Shown here: positions 19,916 to 31,828 of the stretch, piece after piece
How the letters are laid out: each line of letters starts with the position of its first letter
How positions within the stretch are numbered: position 1 is the first letter of the stretch
Origin: Leptospira perolatii
GTDB lineage: Bacteria; Spirochaetota; Leptospiria; Leptospirales; Leptospiraceae
Reading direction: 5' to 3'
Length of the DNA: 64,000 nucleotides
NCBI RefSeq assembly: GCF_002811875.1
Contig: NZ_NPDZ01000004.1
Location: forward strand, 124,001-188,000
Notes under the pieces: model-generated
The model's input: the letters and a program-made list of their open reading frames with translations, nothing else
Told to the model about the DNA's origin: nothing
Database searches by the model: none
Position numbers and translations under genes: made by a program

Positions 19916-22162
19916 TCAGGATTCTTCAATCAAATCCAAAAGTCTTTCTTTTTCCTTGGTGTCCGAAGGATAGCAAAGAGTCTGGCTGGTAGTTCCGGTT
20001 TGAAAGTCTTTGCTATGGCGATCTATCTCTGTGATTCGATTCCGAATCTTCCTTACTACGATCTGAGTTTCTTCCCTATCTTTTCCGTCTAGGACTACAA
20101 CATACTTTCCTTGGCCGACTCTATAACAATAATCTGATTCACCCAGATTGTCTTGAATGGAAAGTCTTAGTTCTTCGCAATAAAAGGAGAAAAATCCTGC
20201 ACCTTTAAGTCTGACCATTCTGCTAGCATTTTGAACTTTGAATACTGTTAAGCTAAAAGCAGTGCCAAGCTCTCCTACTTTTTGGATCGCCTCATTGATT
20301 CGCAATTCAACCGGACTAAAAGGATCGCGAAACACTGCGTCCCTTTGCTCTAACATTAGCAAATTAGAAATTACCGGGGCAGAAACCTCCGATATCCCGA
20401 CTGCTGTTTCTCTATCCGTATCCGTCCAAGGAGCTTCGGTTTCATGAATCACCATCATCCCGACCAACCAATTCAAATTCAATAATGGCAAAATGTCGAA
20501 CTCTCTCATTAAACCTAGTTCGTCGTTTGTGATCTGCTCCAATAGTTCCGGGTTTTTTCTGAAATTCGCGATCCTAAAAACTCCCGAGACGTTGGCTACA
20601 ATTCCAACCAATTTGGAATCTAATCCCAAGCGGAATTTGCCAACTGTTTCGGGGGTCAGCAAATTGGTTCCGAATACTTTGTATTCCTTCCTGGAAGTTC
20701 CCTCCAAGAGCAATAGCGACCACCGTCTTACACCTAACTCTCTTTTGAAAATATCGGTGAATCGGTCATAGGCTTCGTCTAAGTCACGGACTTGTGCTAA
20801 TTCTCGAGCTGCCGTGAGTATGAGTTCGTTGTTCTTTAGAACTTCCTTAAGGTTTTCGTTCTCTTGATTGACCAGCTCAATATCTCTAATTCTTCTGAAG
20901 ACGGATCCAGCCACTTCTCCTACTATCTTCAAGAACTCCAGATCTTCGATAGTATAATCGTCTCCTTCTACGGTCTTACTTAGAACGAATAATCCGAAGA
21001 ATTCCTGGACGTTACGAATCGGAACGATCAATTCTGCATTCGTTTTTTCTAATATAATCTTTTCCTTTTTTGGAAGAGAAAACTTAAACATTTCCTTTGC
21101 GTAAATTACGGAAGGTGCCCTGAGTGCGGCCTGATATGTTTCATCTCCGGATTCCAATACCCACTCGGGATCTGCAGAGATCCCCTGTGCTTCAACAACT
21201 CTCAATGCTTCAAAAGATTCACTCGTCGAAGAAAAAACTACGATCGACTCGCAGCCGATTTGCCCTTGGATAGAAAAACAAAGATTCTCGAAGAAATTGG
21301 CAAAGTCCGTAGACGAAGCGATTTCTTTTGCGATTTCGAATGCGGATAGATAGTTTTCTAATTTTTTTCTAGACGCGATTTGCAGATCGATCGGCAGAGT
21401 GGAGTAGTCAGACTCGTCATCAAACAGATAATCGGATCCGCTTCCTTCTTTTTGCTCAGGTCTAAGTCCCTTGGCAGCCGATTTATTCGCGTTTGCCTCT
21501 GCCTCTTTGACCCAATCCGAAAAAGGATCCTGTATGCTCGAAGGTTTGGCCAGGTTCGATGGCTCCTCTCCAAAATCTCCGAGATCGGACTCGGTATCTT
21601 CACCAAAATCTTCCAACTCAGGAAGGTCAGATCCGAAGTCTGATATAGCACTCTCCGGTTCTTCTGGACCGCTTAAGTCCAAGCTACTCAAATCAATTGG
21701 TTCTTGCTGTTCAGTTCCGAAATCTTCGCCGAAATCTTCGGAAGCAGGAAACTCCGCGCTTTCCTCCGCGGGTAATTCAAAATCCGAATCCTCCATGGAA
21801 AAAGGAGGAGGTCCTTCCATTTCCGAAGATATTGATTCTTCGGTAGCAGTCATTGGGGAAGGTTCAAATTCCGCAGGATCACCGAAGGCCGATCGAAACT
21901 CAGGTTCTTCTCTTCCAAAATCCATGCTCGGACTTTCTTGTGCGCTGATCGGAGCTTGAGTAGAAGACTTAGAAGAAGATTTTTCTCCGTTTCCGCCCCT
22001 GAATTCCTGAGCTTTCCGGAGTAGACTCTTTCCGGAGAACGATAAAGATTTTTTTAATAGAGAAGGTTTTTCCGCGGTACTTGTCTGAGAACTCCCAGCG
22101 GAACTGGCAGGGGCGATTTCCCCCGAACGTATCATACGAGTGACTTTGTCCAGGAGGCCCAT
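19916..22162 (-). CDS. Double-GAF protein with degenerate GGDEF domain and acidic N-terminus
   Basis: 748 residues. The first 240 are acidic, disordered-looking sequence rich in Glu, Ser, Pro and Phe. Then come a GAF-like domain (about 250-410), a coiled-coil connector (NQENENLKEVLKNNELI), a second GAF-like domain (about 430-590), and a C-terminal region resembling GGDEF in which the signature is replaced by VGQGKYV. Diguanylate cyclase activity is therefore not expected; a ligand sensor or effector role is my inference. ATG 22162 lies two bases after the stop of the repeat-protein gene; a TTG at 22168 is the alternative. Confidence 0.65.
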   Translation of the reverse strand: MGLLDKVTRMIRSGEIAPASSAGSSQTSTAEKPSLLKKSLSFSGKSLLRKAQEFRGGNGEKSSSKSSTQAPISAQESPSMDFGREEPEFRSAFGDPAEFEPSPMTATEESISSEMEGPPPFSMEDSDFELPAEESAEFPASEDFGEDFGTEQQEPIDLSSLDLSGPEEPESAISDFGSDLPELEDFGEDTESDLGDFGEEPSNLAKPSSIQDPFSDWVKEAEANANKSAAKGLRPEQKEGSGSDYLFDDESDYSTLPIDLQIASRKKLENYLSAFEIAKEIASSTDFANFFENLCFSIQGQIGCESIVVFSSTSESFEALRVVEAQGISADPEWVLESGDETYQAALRAPSVIYAKEMFKFSLPKKEKIILEKTNAELIVPIRNVQEFFGLFVLSKTVEGDDYTIEDLEFLKIVGEVAGSVFRRIRDIELVNQENENLKEVLKNNELILTAARELAQVRDLDEAYDRFTDIFKRELGVRRWSLLLLEGTSRKEYKVFGTNLLTPETVGKFRLGLDSKLVGIVANVSGVFRIANFRKNPELLEQITNDELGLMREFDILPLLNLNWLVGMMVIHETEAPWTDTDRETAVGISEVSAPVISNLLMLEQRDAVFRDPFSPVELRINEAIQKVGELGTAFSLTVFKVQNASRMVRLKGAGFFSFYCEELRLSIQDNLGESDYCYRVGQGKYVVVLDGKDREETQIVVRKIRNRITEIDRHSKDFQTGTTSQTLCYPSDTKEKERLLDLIEES

Positions 22163-22164
22163 AT

Positions 22165-24708
22165 TCAAACGCCGATTTGTTTCATTAATTTCTTATAAAG
22201 TTCAAAATAGTCGGATCTGGAAAATTCACGAATCAAATCATCCGGCAGATTTCCGAGCAACTCATCCAGATAAAGAAGGATTCTCTTCATCTCATCTTGG
22301 GAAGGTTGTGGTTCAGCGCCTGGAGCGGATACCGCACCTTCTCCGGCGGCTTTTCTCAACTCTTCAATCGGAGATAATCCTTCTTCATCCGCATATTCGT
22401 CGAGGACAATGAGTAGTTCCGGTTCCGGAGGAATCGTTTCTACTGTAGGAACAGGAACCGCACCGCTTGCACCTTTTTGCTCTTCAAAATGCAAATCAGC
22501 AATCGGCATATCCTCTTCCACGGAACCCAGTGCATCTAAATCTGTCGGAGTCGGAGGTTCGAGCAAGGTGTCTAAATCCTCGCTTTCGATCATCGCGGCC
22601 TTGTCATCGGAAAGTAAGTTGCCGAGCTCTTCGTCGGAAAGTGTGATTGGTTCGTCTGCACCTTCCGTCAAGTCCCAATCCCCGGGAGCAGCTACTTCTT
22701 CTTGCATCGAAGATTCCATCTCGTCCAGACTTGCGACAGGACCTCCCCAATCCATCTCCTCCGAAGCTTCTTCTGTGGCGATTTGGTCTAACTCATGGAT
22801 TGGAAGTGAAATTGGCCCTTCTTCTTCTCCCAAAAACTCCGGCTCTCCAGCTTCTTCTTCGGTTCCGCTGGACAAAAGGTCTCCGAGTTCATCATCAGAA
22901 AGCGCGATCGGCTCCTCGGCTTCCATTTCAAAGTCCATGGGCTGGGCTTCCGCTTCTTCTTCACCGGAGGAGAGCAGATTTCCCAGTTCGTCATCTGAAA
23001 GTGCGATCGGCTCTTCTTCTCCTGATTCTGCAAGAAAATCAGGCTCAGGTGCAGAGACCCCTACTTCCTCTTCTCCCGAGGAGAGTAAATTTCCGAGTTC
23101 ATCGTCCGAAAGAGCGATTGGCTCCTCTTCTTCCTCTTCTTCTGTAAAACTCGAAGCAAAAGGAGTATTTTCTGCTTCCTCCGTAGTTCCAGAAGAAAGT
23201 AGATCGCCAAGTTCATCATCCGAAAGCGCGATCGGTTCTTCCTCTTCCTCACCCATAAAATCGGAAGCAAACGTTGTACTAGTTTCCGCTTCTTCTTCTG
23301 TTCCGGAGGAAAGTAGGTTTCCTAGTTCATCATCTGAAAGTGCGATCGGTTCCTCTTCTTCTGTACTAGATAGAAAATCCGATTCAGGTTTGGAATCGGA
23401 GAAATCGCCGATCCCGGAAATTAAATCTTCGTCGTGTGCAGATTCAGAGATTTCAGCTTCTGGTTCATAAGAAAAATCTCCCAAATCTAATCCTGAATCT
23501 AAAGGTGACTCGGAAGGTTCACCCAATCCGCCTAATTCGTGGATCGGAAGCGAGATGGATTCTTCTTCGCCACCTTCTCCAAAATGAAAGCCCGAATCTG
23601 CCGCAGCGGATTCCTCGAATCCTTCGTGTTCCTCTTCGATTCCGGAAGATAACAGGTTGCCGAGCTCATCATCAGAAAGTGCGATTGGTTCGTCCGCTTC
23701 CTCTCCGACTTCTTTTTCAAATTCGGTCCAATCTCCCATGTCCTCAGGAGTAGTGAGACCTTCCGCGATTGCGTGTACATCATGCTCTTGGATGCCGCCT
23801 TCCAGAGAAGTCTCTGGTAATTCCAAATCGCCCTCAAAAGACTCCCCTAACGAACCTAAATCCATCGGTTGAGGAGTCGTAGAATCTGCGCCAAGTAAAT
23901 CATCGAGTTCGTTTTCGGACAAGGCTATAGGACCTTCATCATCGGATACAAACTCTTCATCCTCCGCGGAAACATTAGAATGATCTAATGGATGTTCGGC
24001 CTCTTCCATTTCGAAGTCCGAAAGTCCAGCGCTAATATCAATGTTCTCTAATTCTGTTTCGGATAAACTGATCGGAGCTTCTTCTTCGTCTCCAAAGTCC
24101 AGATCACTAAATCCTGCGATTGATTCGGGCTCCCCTTCGGAATGGAAGGCAGAAGGAGGAACTTCACCCGGAGAACTTAGATCACCAAGATCCAGGGAGC
24201 CAAAATCGATATCGGAAGCCTCGCCCAGTGCATCCTCGACACCGGATGTTTCGTCAGTACTTGCTTTCGGAGTATTATCTTTCCAAGAAGGAGTTCCTGC
24301 ACCAGGTACCGGACCTAAGTCCTCGTCTTCTTCAATCTGGAGTAATCGGTTAATCTCCGCGTCGATTAAAGGATTGCTCAGTTCAAAATCAAAATCTTCG
24401 TCCAAATGGACTTCGTCATCTAAGTCTGTTAAATCTAAATTGAGGCCTGATTCAGGAAGATCTGAATCGCTAAACGACATGGAGGAAAGTTCGTCAGGAT
24501 ATTCATCTCCGGCAGATACGATGAGCTCTTCCATTCCCCCGGAAGAATCGTCGTTTTCGGAAGGTGGATCAAAATCGAACGCGCTCTCTTCGTCTCCTCC
24601 GGCAAGCAGGGAATCTATTTCATCTAGACTCATTTCACTCGGATCGAAATCATCTTGAGTTTCGTCTGGTAGTCCGTTCTCGTAGTTTATGCCAAACTCT
24701 TCCGCCAT
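22165..24708 (-). CDS. Acidic repeat protein with about twelve FliM-tip-like motifs
   Basis: 847 residues, very acidic, without signal peptide or membrane segment, so probably cytoplasmic. It is built around a motif PIALSDDELGNLLSSG, with five near-identical copies in the C-terminal half spaced 32-38 residues apart and more divergent ones elsewhere. The first (MSLDEIDSLLAGG, residues 26-38) is strikingly like the CheY-binding N-terminus of FliM (LSQAEIDALLNG). The last 45 residues are non-repetitive and helical (ILLYLDELLGNLP...YKKLMKQIG), perhaps an anchor. ATG with AAGGA upstream. The GAF protein gene follows two bases later. Function not known. Confidence 0.7.
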   Translation of the reverse strand: MAEEFGINYENGLPDETQDDFDPSEMSLDEIDSLLAGGDEESAFDFDPPSENDDSSGGMEELIVSAGDEYPDELSSMSFSDSDLPESGLNLDLTDLDDEVHLDEDFDFELSNPLIDAEINRLLQIEEDEDLGPVPGAGTPSWKDNTPKASTDETSGVEDALGEASDIDFGSLDLGDLSSPGEVPPSAFHSEGEPESIAGFSDLDFGDEEEAPISLSETELENIDISAGLSDFEMEEAEHPLDHSNVSAEDEEFVSDDEGPIALSENELDDLLGADSTTPQPMDLGSLGESFEGDLELPETSLEGGIQEHDVHAIAEGLTTPEDMGDWTEFEKEVGEEADEPIALSDDELGNLLSSGIEEEHEGFEESAAADSGFHFGEGGEEESISLPIHELGGLGEPSESPLDSGLDLGDFSYEPEAEISESAHDEDLISGIGDFSDSKPESDFLSSTEEEEPIALSDDELGNLLSSGTEEEAETSTTFASDFMGEEEEEPIALSDDELGDLLSSGTTEEAENTPFASSFTEEEEEEEPIALSDDELGNLLSSGEEEVGVSAPEPDFLAESGEEEPIALSDDELGNLLSSGEEEAEAQPMDFEMEAEEPIALSDDELGDLLSSGTEEEAGEPEFLGEEEGPISLPIHELDQIATEEASEEMDWGGPVASLDEMESSMQEEVAAPGDWDLTEGADEPITLSDEELGNLLSDDKAAMIESEDLDTLLEPPTPTDLDALGSVEEDMPIADLHFEEQKGASGAVPVPTVETIPPEPELLIVLDEYADEEGLSPIEELRKAAGEGAVSAPGAEPQPSQDEMKRILLYLDELLGNLPDDLIREFSRSDYFELYKKLMKQIGV
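22603..23935 (-). repeat. In-gene tandem repeats encoding the LSDDELxxLLSSG motif
   Basis: Imperfect nucleotide repeats within the acidic repeat gene. Units can be followed by the plus-strand word GCGAT[CT]GG[CT]TC near 22905, 23001, 23113, 23225, 23340 and 23680, that is, roughly 96-115 bases apart except for one larger interval. Protein sequence is better conserved than DNA, indicating selection on the motif. Confidence 0.8.
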
Positions 24709-24954
24709 GCTTCCTTCAATCTTTTAGTTCAATCACCGATCCATCTTCTAAAACGCGTTGATTGGATCGATTTCTTCCGGTCTACCTTTCGGAGAATGTC
24801 TCGCTTTATGCGGAAATACAATCCGAAAAATAGGAAAAGTACGACGCAACAGCACCGTAGTACCTTCGGTACGTCCAAAATACACTCCTTTCCCAAATCG
24901 GTTCTGGGAAAAGAGTTCTTCCTTATGATTTTCGGATTTTCAACCCCCCAAAAG
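24709..24954. other. Intergenic region between atpC and the repeat-protein gene
   Basis: 246 bases. A hairpin CTTTCCCA ... TGGGAAAAG (24888-24913) and a shorter one GTACC-TTC-GGTAC (24860-24872) lie on the atpC side. Neither has a T-run. They could end or attenuate the atp transcript, and the promoter of the repeat-protein gene may also be here. Confidence 0.4.
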
Positions 24955-25338
24955 TTAGCGGGAGGCTGCTAAAATTCGGGTTTTTGCTTTTTGTAGGAGG
25001 GTGTTTTTTGTAGAGGAAAGGGGAAGTGCTTCCGCTTCGGCCAGTGCTTTTTTTGCGGCTTCCAGGTCGATGTCTTCTTTCAGGGCACCGTGGTCGACTA
25101 GGATGCTGACCCGATTCTCCCTTACTTCAAAAAAACCACCCTCGATTGCAGCGATTTTTACTTTGTTCCCCTTCTTGATCTCCAGAACTCCGATTCCGAG
25201 GGCGGACACCATTGCGGCATGGCCGGGAAGGACTCCAAAGAATCCTTCGCTGCCTGGAACTACCAGAGAATCTGCTTCTCCGTTATACAGAATCTTTTCC
25301 GGAGAGATGACGGAAACGGAAAGTTTAGCGCCTGACAT
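24955..25338 (-). CDS. atpC: ATP synthase F1 epsilon subunit
   Basis: 127 residues with the N-terminal beta-sandwich ([33 protein letters not shown]) and a C-terminal helical hairpin that in this family inhibits ATP hydrolysis. ATG one base after the atpD stop. Last gene of the atpBEFHAGDC order. Confidence 0.95.
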   Translation of the reverse strand: MSGAKLSVSVISPEKILYNGEADSLVVPGSEGFFGVLPGHAAMVSALGIGVLEIKKGNKVKIAAIEGGFFEVRENRVSILVDHGALKEDIDLEAAKKALAEAEALPLSSTKNTLLQKAKTRILAASR

Positions 25339-25339
25339 C

Positions 25340-27626
<2,287 letters not shown>

Positions 27627-27639
27627 TGGCGTCTCTTCC

Positions 27640-29154
27640 TTACTTCAGCTTCCTGAGGAAGTCCTCGGCAATCGTTCCTATGACTTCACCTAACTTACTC
27701 TCGTCGGAAATCTTCTTTTCCTTACGAATCGCATCCAGAACTTCCGAATATTGATTCTTTAGGGTAGAAATTAGGAAGGTTCCGAATTCTCTTACTTTTC
27801 CTACAGGAATCTTATCCATGAATCCTCTAGTAACAGCGAAGATCTCAACTACTTGCTCTTCTACCGGAAACGGTGCAGAGACAGGCTGCTTCAATACTTC
27901 AACGATGCGATTTCCTCTGTCTAATTGTGACTGAGTGACCGGATCCAATTCAGTTCCTAACTGAGCAAATGCTTCGAGTTCGCGGAACTGAGCGAGTTCG
28001 AGTTTCATCTTTCCAGCGACTTGTTTCATCGCCTTGATTTGCGCAGCAGAACCTACCCGCGAAACCGAAATACCCACATCCACTGCAGGGCGAACCCCGG
28101 ATGCGAACAAGTTGGATTGCAGATAAATCTGACCATCGGTAATCGAAATTACGTTTGTAGGGATATAAGCAGAAACCTCACCTTCCTGAGTTTCAATAAT
28201 AGGAAGTGCGGTCAAAGATCCACCGCCGTATTTGTCGTCTAGCTTTGCGGCACGCTCTAAAAGACGAGAGTGGAGATAGAAAACGTCCCCTGGATACGCT
28301 TCACGACCTGGAGGACGACGAAGAAGAAGAGACATTTGGCGATATGCAACTGCTTGTTTTGACAAGTCGTCGTAAACTACCAAAGTCGCCTTTTGCTCGT
28401 TATACATAAAGTATTCCGCAATAGAACAACCCGAATAAGGTGCAATGTACTGCATTGGAGCAGGATCCGCTGCGGAAGCAGAAACTACGATAGTGTATTC
28501 CATTGCTCCGAGCGCGGTAAGTTTTTCCACAGTTGCCGCAACGGTAGAGGCTTTCTGACCGATCGCGACATACACGCAGATCACTCCGGATCCTTTCTGG
28601 TTGATGATGGTATCGAGAGCGATAGAGGTTTTCCCGGTTCCACGGTCCCCGATGATCAACTCCCTTTGTCCACGACCAATCGGAATCATCGCGTCGATCG
28701 CCTTAATTCCCGTTTGCATTGGCTCACTAACCGGCTGTCTTTTTGCGATCCCTGGCGCAGGGCTTTCCACAGGACGAGTCAGTTTTGCTTGAATCGGTCC
28801 TTTGCCATCCACAGGTTCGCCTAACGGATTCACAACGCGACCCAGCATTTCTGGACCGACTGGAATTTCTAGAATCCTTGTGGTTCTTTTTACGGAGAAT
28901 CCTTCTTGGATATGCTTGTAATCACCGTAAATAATCACACCTACGGAGTTATCTTCTAAGTTGAATGCTTGGCCGCGAACTCCGTTCTGAAACTCGACGA
29001 GTTCTCCAGCCATTACGTTTTTGAGTCCGAAGACTCTCGCGATCCCGTCCCCTACTTCGAGTACGGTTCCGACTTCTTCTACGCCCAGGTCCTTTTTGTA
29101 ATTTAGGATTTCCTGTTTTAGAACCGACGTAATTTCGTCCGTCTTAATTTTCAT
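27640..29154 (-). CDS. atpA: ATP synthase F1 alpha subunit
   Basis: Non-catalytic nucleotide-binding subunit, 504 residues. P-loop [11 protein letters not shown] (about 170), '[13 protein letters not shown]' and the family signature '[14 protein letters not shown]' are intact. I start at ATG 29154 with GGAG upstream rather than a TTG two codons earlier. The start overlaps the end of atpH by 11 bases. Confidence 0.98.
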   Translation of the reverse strand: MKIKTDEITSVLKQEILNYKKDLGVEEVGTVLEVGDGIARVFGLKNVMAGELVEFQNGVRGQAFNLEDNSVGVIIYGDYKHIQEGFSVKRTTRILEIPVGPEMLGRVVNPLGEPVDGKGPIQAKLTRPVESPAPGIAKRQPVSEPMQTGIKAIDAMIPIGRGQRELIIGDRGTGKTSIALDTIINQKGSGVICVYVAIGQKASTVAATVEKLTALGAMEYTIVVSASAADPAPMQYIAPYSGCSIAEYFMYNEQKATLVVYDDLSKQAVAYRQMSLLLRRPPGREAYPGDVFYLHSRLLERAAKLDDKYGGGSLTALPIIETQEGEVSAYIPTNVISITDGQIYLQSNLFASGVRPAVDVGISVSRVGSAAQIKAMKQVAGKMKLELAQFRELEAFAQLGTELDPVTQSQLDRGNRIVEVLKQPVSAPFPVEEQVVEIFAVTRGFMDKIPVGKVREFGTFLISTLKNQYSEVLDAIRKEKKISDESKLGEVIGTIAEDFLRKLK

Positions 29155-29704
29155 ACACAACTCCGACCGGTAGTTTACTTTGAAGTAAGGTTTCTTTTAC
29201 CTTCTTCAATTGGCTCGCCATAGATGCGTCAATCGCCAAGTCTTGAAAACGAACCAGGAAGCCCCCAATAAGACTTGAATCTTCTACGGATTCCAGGATG
29301 AACTCCGATTTATATTTTTCCTTTAATATCTCGCGCAGCTTGGATAGTTGGGCTTCATCCAAAAGAGGATAACTCCGAACCTGTGCGCGGACTCTCCCGA
29401 GCTTGCGATCTAGTTCCGCTTTAAAAGCTTCGTAGATTTCCGAAAGGAAGGAAAACCTTCCCCTTCTCAAAAGAACTAATAGAAAATTCAAGGTGATTTC
29501 GGATATCTTACCTTGAAAGATTTTAGATAAAAGTGCTTCTTTCTCTTCCCTCTTAATCGAAGGAGTTTCAAAGAAGTCGCGAATCGACCTTTCAGTTTGC
29601 AAAATCTGGACAATTCCGTCCAGCTCTTGCTCAGCCTCTTGCGGCGAACTAGTAGCTTCCGCGAATGCAGAAGCGTAGGTCTTTGGGATAGCCGAATGAC
29701 TCAT
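29144..29704 (-). CDS. atpH: ATP synthase F1 delta subunit
   Basis: Peripheral stalk cap linking F1 to the b subunits, 186 residues. The OSCP-type N-terminal helices ([11 protein letters not shown]...) and the C-terminal segment '[29 protein letters not shown]' match the family. One-base gap after atpF; overlaps atpA. Confidence 0.93.
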   Translation of the reverse strand: MSHSAIPKTYASAFAEATSSPQEAEQELDGIVQILQTERSIRDFFETPSIKREEKEALLSKIFQGKISEITLNFLLVLLRRGRFSFLSEIYEAFKAELDRKLGRVRAQVRSYPLLDEAQLSKLREILKEKYKSEFILESVEDSSLIGGFLVRFQDLAIDASMASQLKKVKETLLQSKLPVGVVYEN

Positions 29705-29705
29705 C

Positions 29706-30230
29706 TTAAGCGCTCAGTTTCTTGATTTTGCCTAACTCGCTTTCCACAAAGGATTTGTAATCTTCTGTTTTAAGCTGCTTTTCCAGTACCAAACCGGCAA
29801 CCTGGACCGTCATCGAAACAATCTGCCCTTGTAATTCTGCCAAAGCTTTAGATTTTGCTAAATCGATATCTCGAATCGCTCCATCTTTAAGCTGTTTCAC
29901 TTCTTTTGCGGCATCATCCATCATCTTATTTCTAAGAGATGTTGCATCCGACTTTGCTTGGTTCACGATACCGTTTGCTTGCTCACGAGCTGCAGCAATC
30001 TTTGCTTCGTAATCCTTTAATAAAGCGTCGGCTTCCGCGCGCAAATCAGCAGCTTTGCGAATATCGTTTTGGATTGTTTCCGCCCTTTCGTCTAGGGCTT
30101 TCAGGATCACATCCCACGCGAATTTCTTCAGGATGATTACGACAAATAAGAAAGTCAAAAGGGTCCAAAAAACAAGACCCGGATTGACGTCTAATAAGCC
30201 GTTCAGCCCTTTTGCTGCCAAGAGGAACAA
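29706..30230 (-). CDS. atpF: ATP synthase F0 b subunit
   Basis: Peripheral stalk, 174 residues. One N-terminal membrane helix (GLVFWTLLTFLFVVIILKKFAW, about 18-39) then a long charged coiled coil. Only one b-type gene is present, so a homodimeric stalk is expected. TTG start two bases after the atpE stop; the AAGG/GGTAAG element for it is inside atpE. Confidence 0.93.
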   Translation of the reverse strand: MFLLAAKGLNGLLDVNPGLVFWTLLTFLFVVIILKKFAWDVILKALDERAETIQNDIRKAADLRAEADALLKDYEAKIAAAREQANGIVNQAKSDATSLRNKMMDDAAKEVKQLKDGAIRDIDLAKSKALAELQGQIVSMTVQVAGLVLEKQLKTEDYKSFVESELGKIKKLSA

Positions 30231-30232
30231 GA

Positions 30233-30526
30233 TTACTTACCTTCTGCTGGAGCTGAAACGGAAGTAGGAGCTTTTTCTGAAGCTTTTTTTACTGCCTCGT
30301 TTAGAGTTCCACCTGCGAGGAACGCGATTACCAGCGCGAAAAGAGCTGCACCTTCGATAAGAGCTGCAGAAATGATCATTGCAGTTTGAATCTTTCCACT
30401 CGCCTCAGGCTGACGTCCGATTCCTTCTGCTGCAGATCCTCCGATTCTTCCGATTCCGATACCTGCGCCGAGGATTGCAACTCCTGCTGCGATTCCCACT
30501 CCGATGTATCCTAGTCCGAATTCCAT
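30233..30526 (-). CDS. atpE: ATP synthase F0 c subunit
   Basis: Rotor ring subunit, 97 residues, a hairpin of two membrane helices with the polar loop GRQPEA and the ion-binding carboxylate E58 (ALIEGAALFALV). The residue after the Glu is Gly, not the Ser seen in Na+-coupled rings, suggesting H+ coupling (inference). It is longer than the usual 75-80 residues because of a C-terminal Ala/Ser/Lys tail (about 78-97). ATG with AGGAG upstream. Confidence 0.95.
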   Translation of the reverse strand: MEFGLGYIGVGIAAGVAILGAGIGIGRIGGSAAEGIGRQPEASGKIQTAMIISAALIEGAALFALVIAFLAGGTLNEAVKKASEKAPTSVSAPAEGK

Positions 30527-30574
30527 GTTGCTAATGTCTCCTATTTTAAATCACGATAACTTAATATTTTAATA

Positions 30575-31696
30575 TTAGTGCCTATGCATGCTCAATCCGA
30601 TAAAGAGCGAGGTCAAAAGTGCGAAAACGTATGCCTGTAAAAAAGCTACGAACAATTCCAGAACATAAATTAGCCCTGCGCCAACCATCGAAACCGGAAT
30701 AATTCCCCAAGACTTAAACTGGAAAATGAATCCCATCAATGCCAATATGATCACGTGACCGGCAGTCATATTGGCTAAAAGACGCACAGTGAGTGCAAAA
30801 GTTTTTGCCGCAGGTGAAATGAAGAATTCAAGGGGCCACATGATTACGTACAAGGGCCAAGGGACTCCGTTTGGAACCGAATGGAGCACAAACTTAGGTC
30901 CTTGGTAGATAAATCCAGTAGCGTAGATCAGTAGCATTGTCATCAAAGCAAGAGTAACCGTGACGGAAACGTCTCCAGTAACGGTAATCCCGTTCCAAAC
31001 TTTTGCGATCCAGATTGGTTCGTGGTGAGTACTTCCTGCTTTCGCAGAGGTTTCCGCTCCGACTTCCCCAGAAGCTTCTCCTGTTGGAACTCCAACAGAG
31101 TGTATCGCTTCATGATTCGCTTCCGGAGTTGCATTCACATAAGCAGAAACAGCGTCTGAGCCTACTTGAATAATTTCTCCTAGCGGTGGAACCAATCCCA
31201 TTAAATTACAGAATAGAATGAAAAAGAAAAGTGAGAAAATATAGTGATAATAGCCATGTCCGTGCCCGTCCATGTTCGTATCCACGATATCTTTCCGTAA
31301 GAAGTTCACGAAAACTTCTACGGTATTTGAGATTCTGTTCTGAATTTTGAGGGGGTTTCTTGCAATGAGCCTTGCGCTAGGAATAAAAATTGCGAATAAC
31401 AGGAGTGCTACGATCCACATCATGGTCACCCTACGTGTGATGTGCAGATCGATACCACCCACAAAATGGTATCTCTTTCCTGTATGATGGTCGGCGAAAA
31501 TCGAATCAGTTTGCGGGTTGAAGTTTGCTTGCCCCTCATACACTTTTTTTCCACCGATATTCAGAGGAAATTCAGCATGATCCATCAAGTGATGTACTAA
31601 AACTTCATTTAAATCGAAACCAGCTCCTGAATTCTCTGAGGAGAAAATTGGTAGAGCGGTGAAGAGGAGAATCGCGGCAAAAAAGCGTTTCAACAT
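30575..31696 (-). CDS. atpB: ATP synthase F0 a subunit with large internal insertion
   Basis: Stator channel subunit. The essential arginine is R305 (TVRLLANMTAGH) and the C-terminal helices are canonical. At 373 residues it is about 100 longer than usual because of two additions: an N-terminal cleavable-looking signal plus a 60-residue periplasmic segment (to about 85), and an Ala/Gly/Glu/His-rich insertion at about 176-228 just after 'LMGLVPPLGE'. ATG 31696 has no obvious Shine-Dalgarno. Confidence 0.94.
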   Translation of the reverse strand: MLKRFFAAILLFTALPIFSSENSGAGFDLNEVLVHHLMDHAEFPLNIGGKKVYEGQANFNPQTDSIFADHHTGKRYHFVGGIDLHITRRVTMMWIVALLLFAIFIPSARLIARNPLKIQNRISNTVEVFVNFLRKDIVDTNMDGHGHGYYHYIFSLFFFILFCNLMGLVPPLGEIIQVGSDAVSAYVNATPEANHEAIHSVGVPTGEASGEVGAETSAKAGSTHHEPIWIAKVWNGITVTGDVSVTVTLALMTMLLIYATGFIYQGPKFVLHSVPNGVPWPLYVIMWPLEFFISPAAKTFALTVRLLANMTAGHVIILALMGFIFQFKSWGIIPVSMVGAGLIYVLELFVAFLQAYVFALLTSLFIGLSMHRH

Positions 31697-31828
31697 AAAT
31701 ATTACTAAATGAATGATTTAACCTTTATAAAGCGAGGGAGGAAACAATCGCGAATCGCTGTCGAACAAACTGAAGAAGATTTGTTCTAAATCGCTATTTA
31801 CATTGCTTAAACAGCGTTCCTTTTAGCT

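Noticed and set aside
22409..23470. 353-residue plus-strand frame rich in serine
   Set aside because: It is the antisense of the acidic repeats: Glu/Asp codons read backwards give Ser/Ser-Ser runs. No ribosome-binding site and no family resemblance.
24860..24872. Short GTACC-TTC-GGTAC hairpin as an atp terminator
   Set aside because: Five pairs with a three-base loop and no T-run; too weak to call separately.
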